From positions 1,937,301 to 2,001,300 of the forward strand of contig NZ_LT984804.1 in NCBI RefSeq assembly GCF_900250115.1: a DNA stretch of 64,000 bases, written 5' to 3'. The notes beneath the pieces are model-generated. The model was not told where the DNA came from. It saw only the letters and a program-made list of their open reading frames with translations, and made no database searches. Source of the stretch: Cupriavidus taiwanensis (lineage in GTDB: Bacteria; Pseudomonadota; Gammaproteobacteria; Burkholderiales; Burkholderiaceae). The translations under genes were made by a program, and so were the position numbers. Shown here one piece after another: positions 24,884 to 31,734 of the stretch. Within the stretch, counting starts at the first letter, position 1, and the number at the start of each line of letters is the position of its first letter.

Positions 24884-25043
24884 TATCGATGTGATGCCGA
24901 GCAACCGGATTGGACCGTCATGCACCATCGAAAGGAGAGCGAATCAGGCCAATTCCCAATAAATGTGCGGTCTTGAGCGAATCTGCACCGCCTTCGTCTA
25001 GGCGTAATTCCGGATGAGAAATCGCTTGGCGCGGCAACACGCT

Positions 25044-25058
25044 GGAATATAGTATACC
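25044..25058. promoter_or_regulatory. GntR operator over the transporter-ferredoxin promoter
   Basis: GGAATATAGTATACC, the exact reverse complement of the site at 17780-17794. In the plus direction TTGGCG lies 16 bp before TATAGT, which is inside the palindrome. The transporter ATG follows at 25126 after AGGGAG. Confidence 0.7.
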
Positions 25059-25125
25059 GAAACGGATACCAGCGCAGTCAGATGGATCCGCCCCCCACAA
25101 ACCCCTCCGCCCCCAGGGAGTCTTC

Positions 25126-26664
25126 ATGTCACAACAAGTCGTGATCGGTGCCGCGCACTGGATCTATCTGTCAGGGGTAGCAGTCATCGTGCTGACGATG
25201 ATCCTGCGCGCCAATGTTGTCGTCCCGTCGATCGTCGGCACCGCCCTGGTCGTCTTTGCGCTGACCGGCAGCCCGGTGTCAGCGCTGGGCGGGGTGTTTT
25301 CCGCGAGCCTGGTTGCCGCCAAGGAGCTGTTCAATATCTTCCTGGTGATCGCCTTCATGACGGCGCTGCTCAATGCGCTCAAGACGCTGCGCTCCGACAT
25401 ACGCATGGTCGAGCCCTTCCGCGTGGTGATGAAGAACGGGCATTCGGCCTTCTTCATCCTGGCGGGCATCACCTACGTCATCTCGCTGTTCTTCTGGCCG
25501 ACGCCGGCCGTGCCGCTGGTCTCGGCCATCCTGCTGCCGGCCGCGATCGCGGCGGGGCTGCCGCCGCTGGCGGGCGCGATGGCGATTGCCATTGCCGGGC
25601 AAGGCATGGCGTTGTCGTCGGACTACGTGATCGGCGTCGCGCCGGGCATCAGCGCCAAGGCCGCCGGTGCGGCGGTCAGCGCCGCCGTGGTGGCCGACCG
25701 CGCGCTGGCGCTGTCGATCATCACCGGCAGCATTGCGCTGTGCCTGGCCTACCTGTCGATGCGCAAGCACATCGTGCCGGCCTGCGGCACCCTGCTCGAC
25801 CGCTGGCAGGCGCAGGCCGGCGGCACCGCCGAGGCGATCGACGGCGGCATCACCTTCGACAAGGCCGAGATCGCCAAAGGCACCGCGCACACCGAACCGC
25901 TCGCCACCGACAGCAATATCGAGGCAAGCCTGTCGATGGTCGCCAGGCGCCGGGTGAAGTGGTCGAAGTGCTTCGCCATCGTGACGCCGGTTGCTTTCCT
26001 CGCAGTGGTCGCCGTGATGGTGCTGCCCAAGCTCGGCGCGGGGGTGCAGGATCTCAAGGGCGGCGACGCGGCCGCGCTGGTCGGCGGCGTCGCGGCGGTG
26101 CTGATGATGCTGGCGACGCTGGCGGCCGAAGGCCCGCGCCGCATGCTCGACGTCTGCCCGGAGCACATCACCGATGGCTTTGTCTTTGCCTTCAAGGCGA
26201 TGGGCTCGGTGCTGCCGATTGCCGGCTTCTTCTTCGTCGGCGCCGGCGAGACCGCCGCGCAGATCCTCGGCCTGCCGCCGGGCAAGGCACCGAGCCTGCT
26301 GTTCGAGCTGATCCAGGCCTACCAGCACATGATTCCGGACCACCACGTGCTGGTCGCCTTCGGCGTGCTGCTGGTCGGCATGATCACCGGCATCGACGGC
26401 TCCGGTTTCGCGGGCCTGCCGCTGACCGGCACGCTGGCGGGCGCGCTCGGGCCAGTGGTCGGCTTCGACCCGGCCACGCTCGCCGCAGTGGGCCAGATGG
26501 GCGCGGTCTGGACCGGCGGCGGCACGCTGGTGGCTTGGTCATCCTTGATCGCGGTGGCAGGCTTCGCCCGGGTGCCGGTGCTGGAAGCGGTGCGTGCGCT
26601 GCTGATCCCGGTGCTGATCGGGCTGGGCTGCTCCACCGTGGCGGCAATGGTGTTGTGGTCGTAG
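25126..26664 (+). CDS. Large multi-pass transporter, family uncertain
   Basis: A 512-residue inner-membrane protein with roughly twelve hydrophobic segments and a hydrophilic loop of about 60 residues in the middle (around residues 215-280, with AIDGGITFDKAEIAKGTAHTE). Glycine-rich segments such as FWPTPAVPLVSAILLPAA, GMITGIDGSGFAGLPLTGTL and GAVWTGGGTLVAWSSL resemble ion-coupled carboxylate transporters (GntP/DcuC/CitMHS style), but I do not recognise a specific family. It is the first gene of an operon with two ferredoxins, under the cluster operator, so it probably imports the pathway substrate. Confidence 0.7.
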   Translation: MSQQVVIGAAHWIYLSGVAVIVLTMILRANVVVPSIVGTALVVFALTGSPVSALGGVFSASLVAAKELFNIFLVIAFMTALLNALKTLRSDIRMVEPFRVVMKNGHSAFFILAGITYVISLFFWPTPAVPLVSAILLPAAIAAGLPPLAGAMAIAIAGQGMALSSDYVIGVAPGISAKAAGAAVSAAVVADRALALSIITGSIALCLAYLSMRKHIVPACGTLLDRWQAQAGGTAEAIDGGITFDKAEIAKGTAHTEPLATDSNIEASLSMVARRRVKWSKCFAIVTPVAFLAVVAVMVLPKLGAGVQDLKGGDAAALVGGVAAVLMMLATLAAEGPRRMLDVCPEHITDGFVFAFKAMGSVLPIAGFFFVGAGETAAQILGLPPGKAPSLLFELIQAYQHMIPDHHVLVAFGVLLVGMITGIDGSGFAGLPLTGTLAGALGPVVGFDPATLAAVGQMGAVWTGGGTLVAWSSLIAVAGFARVPVLEAVRALLIPVLIGLGCSTVAAMVLWS

Positions 26665-26719
26665 GCGCCCGCAAGCATCGCTACCGAAGCCATTTCCCTG
26701 ACTTTCCCCAGACCTGACG

Positions 26720-27055
26720 ATGCCCAAAGTCACCTTCCACAAGCTCGGCGAGACCTTTGTCGACGAGGTCAAGCCCCAGACCAACCTGGTTGTCCGCGCC
26801 GGCATCCGGCAGTTCCCCTACCCCAACCTGCGCTACGAGTGCGGCATGGGCAAATGCTCCAAGTGCGCCTGCCGCGTGCTCGCCGGGGCCGAGCACCTGC
26901 CGCCGCCCAACTGGAAGGAAAAGAAGCAGCTCGGCGACCGGCTGGAGCAGGGATACCGGCTGGCGTGCCAGCTGTGGATCGAACATGACATCGAGCTGGC
27001 GCAGGATGATCTGCCGGCGCCCGCCGCGCTCGCCACGGCAAGCGCCGGAGCCTGA
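26720..27055 (+). CDS. 2Fe-2S ferredoxin (first of a pair)
   Basis: A 111-residue plant/adrenodoxin-type ferredoxin. Cluster cysteines are in YECGMGKCSKCACRVL (C-x4-C-x2-C) with the fourth in YRLACQLW. It starts MPKVTFHKLGETFVDEV and has a short Ala/Pro-rich tail. It lies 55 bp after the transporter gene and 1 bp before the unknown gene at 27057. It would pass electrons from the reductase at 19077 to an oxygenase, most likely the diiron protein (inference from co-regulation). Confidence 0.87.
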   Translation: MPKVTFHKLGETFVDEVKPQTNLVVRAGIRQFPYPNLRYECGMGKCSKCACRVLAGAEHLPPPNWKEKKQLGDRLEQGYRLACQLWIEHDIELAQDDLPAPAALATASAGA

Positions 27056-27056
27056 C

Positions 27057-27419
27057 ATGTTCGTGCTGCTCACCAGCCGCCCCGGCCAGTTCCGCACCGA
27101 ACCGACCGACGGCATGACCGCGGTCGAGGCGTACGACTATGTCTTCTACGGCAAGCGCACCGCTCGCTTCGTCATTGCCGAGCTGGCGGCCGATACAGCC
27201 GATACCAAGGTACGGGTGCAGGAGGAAACCCCGCCCGGCATCGTCAACCTGGTATCGACCAAGTTCCTCGACAAGTACGCCACGCTGGAGGCCGCCCGCG
27301 CCGCGCTGCGCGAGCTGGCCAGCTTCGGCAGCATGGACATCGCCCTCGTGCCCACGCCGGTCGCCGTGGGGGGCGGTCCTGAAGCCTCACGCCCGCACGC
27401 TACGCATTCATCGCCATGA
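27057..27419 (+). CDS. Unknown 120-residue protein between two ferredoxins
   Basis: Begins MFVLLTSRPGQFRTEPTDG, contains YDYVFYGKRTARFVIAEL and VRVQEETPPGIVNLVSTKFL, and has an unstructured end (GGPEASRPHATHSSP). No membrane span, cysteine cluster or known motif was seen. It starts 1 bp after the first ferredoxin and its stop overlaps the start of the second by 4 bases, so the three are translated together. It may be a small oxygenase-associated or ferredoxin-partner protein, but that is a guess from position. Confidence 0.75.
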   Translation: MFVLLTSRPGQFRTEPTDGMTAVEAYDYVFYGKRTARFVIAELAADTADTKVRVQEETPPGIVNLVSTKFLDKYATLEAARAALRELASFGSMDIALVPTPVAVGGGPEASRPHATHSSP

Positions 27420-27718
27420 TCCAGATCACCTTCCTCACCAACCACGGCAAGACGGTCAGCGCGCCGGTCAACAGCAACCTGCTGCGCGTGTCGCTGCGCG
27501 AACAGGGCGGCATCCCCTTCAAGTGCGGCGGCGGCCTGTGCGGCACCTGCAAGTGCCGCATCGACAAGGGCCGCGAACATACCGACGCGGTCAAGCCGAA
27601 GGAAAAGAAACTGCTGACGGACGACGAACTCGCAGCGGGCTTCCGGCTGGCTTGCCAGACGTTCATCGAGGGCGATATCGCGGTGTCATGGCAGCCCCGG
27701 GAGGCAGTGCGCGCCTGA
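27416..27718 (+). CDS. 2Fe-2S ferredoxin (second of a pair)
   Basis: A 100-residue plant-type ferredoxin: MIQITFLTNHGKTVSAPVN, cluster motif CGGGLCGTCKCRIDKG (C-x4-C-x2-C) and final cysteine in FRLACQTF. It differs clearly from the ferredoxin at 26720, so this is not a recent duplication. Two ferredoxins with one reductase suggests either two redox partners or one ferredoxin for catalysis and one for activation. Confidence 0.88.
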   Translation: MIQITFLTNHGKTVSAPVNSNLLRVSLREQGGIPFKCGGGLCGTCKCRIDKGREHTDAVKPKEKKLLTDDELAAGFRLACQTFIEGDIAVSWQPREAVRA

Positions 27719-27756
27719 GTTCGGCACTGCACTGCAGCCCTTGCCGCGCGCGGCAC

Positions 27757-29475
27757 TCAGCGCCGCCGCGCGGCGATCAAGCCCGCCACCTCATCCAGCA
27801 TCGCCATATCCACCGGCTGCGACAGGTCCAGCGCCAGCGTGTGCCGGTAATACGGGCTGAGATCCAGCCCGACCCCCAGCCCCAGCACTTCCACGTCGCG
27901 CAACGCCTCGTGCCGCGCCACCACGGCCTTGAGGTGGTTGTCGAGATAGCAGGCATCGTTGGCCAGCCCGGTGGCGGTATCCATCGGGCTGCCATCGGAC
28001 ACCACCAGCAGGATGCGGCGAGTCTTGCCGGTGGCGTGCAGCCGCGCGCAGGCCCATTCCACCGCCTCGCCATCCACGCCTTCGCGGAACAGGTCGGCCT
28101 TGAGCAAGGCGGTCATGTCGGTGCGCGCACGGCGCCAGCTGCGCGCGGCGTCCTTGAACACCATGTGACAGGTTTCGTTGAGCCGGCCAGGGTGCGCCGG
28201 CCGACCGCGCGCGAGCCAGTCGGAGCGGGCGCGACCGCCGTTCCAGGCGTTCGTGGTGAAGCCCAGCACCTCGGTGGCCACGCCGGCCTGGTCGAGGGCG
28301 CGCGCGAGCAGGTCGAGCAGCAATGTCAGCGACTCCGCCCGTGCCTTCATCGATCCCGAGCAGTCCACCAGGAAACCCACCACGCAATCCGCATGCGCCT
28401 TGTACGCTTCGCGGCGGAACAGGCGCCGCTCGGCGGGCGAGCTGACCAGCTGCGCCAGCCGGCGTCCGTCGATGCGGCCGCTTTCCTCGCCGAAGGACCA
28501 GCCATCGACGCGCGGCTGCGCCAGCGCGGCGCGCAGCTTGCGGGCCAGCCGCGCCACGTTGACGCCGGCGCGCGCGATGCGCGCGTCGAGCCGCGTGCGG
28601 TACTCGTCGAGCAAGGCACGGCGCACCAGCGTGGCGGCGCGCACTTCGCGGTCGTAGCGGGTGGTGAAGATGCGGTAGCCATCGGCAGCGTCGGCCAGCA
28701 CGCGGCTGTGGCCGCTGTCGGCGAGCGCGAAGGCTTCGGCCGCCGGCTCGTCGAAATCGAGCCACAGCGCAAAGCCCGCGCGTGCCGATGAAACGGCGTT
28801 GCCGTCATCCTCGCCTGCACGCGGCGCTTCGTTGCGGACCATGTCCGCGACGGCACGTGCCAGCGCCAGCGCATGCACGGCAAACGCGGACTGGTCGTGG
28901 CGCTGCGCGCGCAACCCGGCCAGCGCCGTGCCCAGCACGGGAACGATGGCGGCGCGCGTGGCCTCGATCAGGTCTTCGGTGTCTTCCAGCACCGGTTCGC
29001 CGCTCAGCCGTGACCACGCCACCTGCGCCACGGTATAGAGCAGGATGCCGAGATGGCCTTCGGTCAGTCCCGAGCGATGGAACGCGCGCGACCACGCCAT
29101 GAAGCGATGCCGCAGATTCGCTGCCACGCCGGCCATGCCGCGCGGCAGGTGGGTTTCGCAGCGCAGTTGCTCGAGCAGCTCGAAGACCAGGCGCTCGACC
29201 GGGTCGGCGGGACAGAAGCTGTGGTGCAGAGCGGCGTCGGAATGCGCCTGCCGCAGCGCGGCGCCGTCGGCGGCGCCGCGCAGGCAGACCGCCGTGTCGG
29301 TGTCCGGATCGGTGCGCAGGTGCGGCGCATGCTGCGGCACCGGCCGCATCGCACGCCAGAGCCGGCCATCGCGGAAATGCAGCGCCGCGTCGCCGGTCAG
29401 CGCGCGCACGGCGGCGCCGGAGAGCTCGTCCTGGCGCTGGCGCCGGCGCAGCTGCAAGGCCGACGCCGTGCTCAT
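27757..29475 (-). CDS. VWA-domain protein, CobT-like
   Basis: A 572-residue protein with a C-terminal von Willebrand A domain. The metal-ion-dependent adhesion motif is seen in VGFLVDCSGSMKARAESL, followed by VSDGSPMDTATGLANDACYLDNHL. The N-terminal 300 residues are helical without a known motif. It overlaps the upstream AAA+ ATPase gene by 4 bases. MoxR/CobS-type ATPases with VWA partners (CobST, NorQD, CbbQO) insert metals or reactivate metalloenzymes. No cobalamin genes are nearby, so the target here is probably a metalloenzyme encoded close by. Confidence 0.8.
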   Translation of the reverse strand: MSTASALQLRRRQRQDELSGAAVRALTGDAALHFRDGRLWRAMRPVPQHAPHLRTDPDTDTAVCLRGAADGAALRQAHSDAALHHSFCPADPVERLVFELLEQLRCETHLPRGMAGVAANLRHRFMAWSRAFHRSGLTEGHLGILLYTVAQVAWSRLSGEPVLEDTEDLIEATRAAIVPVLGTALAGLRAQRHDQSAFAVHALALARAVADMVRNEAPRAGEDDGNAVSSARAGFALWLDFDEPAAEAFALADSGHSRVLADAADGYRIFTTRYDREVRAATLVRRALLDEYRTRLDARIARAGVNVARLARKLRAALAQPRVDGWSFGEESGRIDGRRLAQLVSSPAERRLFRREAYKAHADCVVGFLVDCSGSMKARAESLTLLLDLLARALDQAGVATEVLGFTTNAWNGGRARSDWLARGRPAHPGRLNETCHMVFKDAARSWRRARTDMTALLKADLFREGVDGEAVEWACARLHATGKTRRILLVVSDGSPMDTATGLANDACYLDNHLKAVVARHEALRDVEVLGLGVGLDLSPYYRHTLALDLSQPVDMAMLDEVAGLIAARRR

Positions 29476-30506
29476 GGCGCGGACTCCGATGCGGCCGCGA
29501 CCGTCGCCGTGTCGCCGGGCAGCTGCCCGAAGCAGCGCTGGTAATACTCGGCCACGACCGGCCGCTCGGCCTCGTCACACTTGTTCAGGAAGGTCAGCCG
29601 GAACGCCAGGCCCGGATCGCGGAAGATCTGGCAGTTCTCGGCCCAGCTGATCACGGTGCGCGGCGACATCAGCGCCGACAGGTCGCCCGCCGCAAACCCG
29701 CGCCGCGTCAGCCCCGCCATGGCCACCATGGCGTCGACCAGCGCGCGGCCGGCGTCGTTGTCCAGTTCGGGCACGCGCGCCAGCACGATGCCCGCCTCTT
29801 CCTCATGCGGCAGGTAATCCAGCGTGGCGACCACGTTCCAGCGGTCGATCTGCGCATGATTGAGCAACTGGGTGCCGTGATAGAGCCCGTTGACGTTGCC
29901 GAGCCCCACGGTATTCGACGTGGCAAACAGGCGGAATGACGGATGCGGCCGGATCACCCGGTTCTGGTCGAGCAGCGTGAACTTGCCGTCGCGCTCCAGG
30001 ATGCGCTGGATCACGAACATCACGTCGGGCCGGCCCGCGTCGTATTCATCGAAGATCAGCGCCACCGGCCGCTGCAGCGCCCACGGCACGATGCCTTCCT
30101 GGAATTCGGTCACCTGGCGCCCGTCGCGCACGACGATGGCGTCCTTGCCGACCAGGTCGAGCCGGCTGATATGCCCATCCAGGTTGACGCGCACGCACGG
30201 CCAGTTGAGCCGCGCCGCCACCTGCTCGATATGGGTCGACTTGCCGCTGCCATGCAGCCCCTGCACCATCACGCGCCGGTCGCGCATGAAGCCGGACAGG
30301 ATCGCCAGCGTCACCTCCGGCTGGAAGCGGTAGGCCGGGTCGATCTCCGGCACGTGGTCGTCGCGCTGGCCGCACTCACTGAAGGCCGGCACCATCAGTC
30401 CGGAATCGATGCCGAACACCTCGCGGACCGGAATCATCCGGTCCGGCTTGCCATACTGCTCTTGCGTCACCTCATGCTCCTCGTTGGTCGCCATGCCTTT
30501 TTTCAT
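29472..30506 (-). CDS. MoxR/CobS-like AAA+ ATPase
   Basis: A 344-residue AAA+ ATPase like the CobS subunit of aerobic cobaltochelatase. Walker A is GLHGSGKSTH, Walker B is VALIFDEYDAG, and sensor-type residues are in LFATSNTVGLGNVNGLYHG. The N-terminal region (MIPVREVFGIDSGLMVPAFSE) also matches CobS style. It is paired with the VWA protein and lies 45 bp after the IclR gene, so IclR-ATPase-VWA form one minus-strand operon. An alternative start (second ATG, 30494) is equally possible. Confidence 0.83.
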   Translation of the reverse strand: MKKGMATNEEHEVTQEQYGKPDRMIPVREVFGIDSGLMVPAFSECGQRDDHVPEIDPAYRFQPEVTLAILSGFMRDRRVMVQGLHGSGKSTHIEQVAARLNWPCVRVNLDGHISRLDLVGKDAIVVRDGRQVTEFQEGIVPWALQRPVALIFDEYDAGRPDVMFVIQRILERDGKFTLLDQNRVIRPHPSFRLFATSNTVGLGNVNGLYHGTQLLNHAQIDRWNVVATLDYLPHEEEAGIVLARVPELDNDAGRALVDAMVAMAGLTRRGFAAGDLSALMSPRTVISWAENCQIFRDPGLAFRLTFLNKCDEAERPVVAEYYQRCFGQLPGDTATVAAASESAP

Positions 30507-30551
30507 ATTGGCACCGCGACCAGCGGGGCAACCCGCGTGACGCCGTGCGCG

Positions 30552-31415
30552 CTATTCGTCCTCTTCGGCGCTTTCGGCGCTTTCCGCGCCGCCTTGCCAG
30601 CTGCTGGCGCTGTCGGCCTCGATCGCCGCCAGCGCGCTGGCCGCGCGCTGCAGCGCGGGCAGCAACTGCACCACCTTGTCGCGCGCCACGCGCATGACCG
30701 GGGCCTGCAGCGCAAGCCCGAGGTTGGACTTGCCGCCGTCCGCGGCCGGCACCAGCACGCCGATGCAGACCAGCCCCGGCAGGAATTCCTCGTCATCCAG
30801 CGCGTAGCCGTCGCGCTTCACGCGCTCCAGCTCCGCTTCCAGCTGCGCGTGGTCGGTCAGCGTGTTCTGCGTGTAGCGCTCCAGCTCCGCATGCGCCAGC
30901 AGCCGCTGCCGCTGTGCCGGCGCCAGCTGCGCCAGGAACAGCTTGCCGGTGGCCGAGCAGTGCGCCGGCACGCGCGAGCCCGGATGCAGGTAGAAGCGCA
31001 GCGGCGCCGCGGTTTCCACACGGTCCAGGTACAGCACCTCGCCGCCCGAGAACGCGGTCAGGTTGCAGCTCTCGCCCACCTCTTCCACCAGCCGCCGCAG
31101 CACCATGTGGCGCGCGCCGTGCGAGGTGCTGTTGAGCAACAGGTTCTCCGCCAGCCGGCGCAGCCGCAGGCCGGTGCCGTATTGCCGCCCGTCGCCGTTG
31201 CGCTGGATCAGCCCCGCTGCCTCGAGCTGCTGCAGCATGCGGTGCAGCGTGGGCTTGGGCAGGCCGGTTTCTTCCACCAGCGCCTGCAGGTTGAAGGACT
31301 GGTCCTTCTCCGCGATGACTTCGAGCAGGCCGAACAAACGCAGTGCCGGCGTGTCTCCGTCGGGCTTGGCGTCACTTTTGGCGAAGCGCATATCGTTCAT
31401 GCCTGGCTCCATCAT
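30552..31415 (-). CDS. IclR-family transcriptional regulator
   Basis: A 287-residue regulator: a winged helix-turn-helix at about residues 25-85 (ALRLFGLLEVIAEKDQSFNLQ, EETGLPKPTLHRMLQQLEAAGLI), then the IclR ligand domain (GEVLYLDRVETAAPLRFYLHPGSRVPAHCSATGKLFLAQL, LVCIGVLVPAADGG). The tail is acidic (SAESAEEDE). It is divergent from the permease at 31735, whose promoter has a GGAAC-N5-GTTCC palindrome. The same palindrome is before xsc, so this protein is the best candidate for controlling both sulfonate modules. Confidence 0.87.
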   Translation of the reverse strand: MMEPGMNDMRFAKSDAKPDGDTPALRLFGLLEVIAEKDQSFNLQALVEETGLPKPTLHRMLQQLEAAGLIQRNGDGRQYGTGLRLRRLAENLLLNSTSHGARHMVLRRLVEEVGESCNLTAFSGGEVLYLDRVETAAPLRFYLHPGSRVPAHCSATGKLFLAQLAPAQRQRLLAHAELERYTQNTLTDHAQLEAELERVKRDGYALDDEEFLPGLVCIGVLVPAADGGKSNLGLALQAPVMRVARDKVVQLLPALQRAASALAAIEADSASSWQGGAESAESAEEDE

Positions 31416-31466
31416 AGGTAAGTTTCATTTTCAGAGTCAAATCATATCAATTATCGAAACTTCTGG

Positions 31467-31495
31467 TTGACCTTCCGCCGAGGAGGGCCTACATT
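31467..31495 (+). promoter_or_regulatory. Sigma-70-type promoter of the permease gene
   Basis: TTGACC at 31467-31472 and TACATT at 31490-31495, spacer 17 bp, a near twin of the xsc promoter at 10851-10879. The predicted leader to the permease start is about 230 nt. Confidence 0.65.
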
Positions 31496-31516
31496 TCGGT
31501 GAAACAATAGTTTTTC

Positions 31517-31531
31517 GGAACAACTAGTTCC
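31517..31531. promoter_or_regulatory. Operator palindrome GGAAC-N5-GTTCC at the permease promoter
   Basis: GGAACAACTAGTTCC, extended by C/G on both sides, starting 22 bp after the -10 box exactly as before xsc. It lies in the divergent region of the IclR gene, the natural place for that regulator to bind. Confidence 0.62.
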
Positions 31532-31734
31532 GGATTTTTAAGCAGACACCGGAGACTAGTCGACATGGACGGATAAGCATCCCGCACCCGGGATTGCACA
31601 CACTGAACCGACCACGGCCCCGGCTGGCGTTTCCCGCGCCGCCACCTATACAGAAGAGAAGCCGTGGCGCCTGCCAAAAACGCTGGTCTGGCTGCAAGTA
31701 GCACCGGCAGCACGCGCAGCACAGGAGACACACC

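Larger units (their letters stand above)
24746..25125. promoter_or_regulatory. 380-bp divergent regulatory region with two operators
   Basis: No gene is seen in this gap between the TauE-like operon (minus) and the transporter operon (plus). It contains the operators at 24869 and 25044 and their promoters. The stretch between, 24890-25035, shows no repeat or coding sign. Confidence 0.7.
31416..31734. promoter_or_regulatory. 319-bp divergent region between IclR and permease genes
   Basis: Contains the permease promoter and operator (31467-31531). The long leader then holds only a three-codon frame (ATG GAC GGA TAA at 31565-31576) preceded by CCGGAGA. No other gene or repeat is seen up to the permease ribosome site (AGGAGAC). 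Confidence 0.6.

Noticed and set aside
31550..31566. ACTAGTCGAC (overlapping SpeI and SalI sites) as a cloning scar
   Set aside because: The surrounding sequence is continuous with a normal divergent promoter and no vector sequence is seen; chance occurrence is sufficient.
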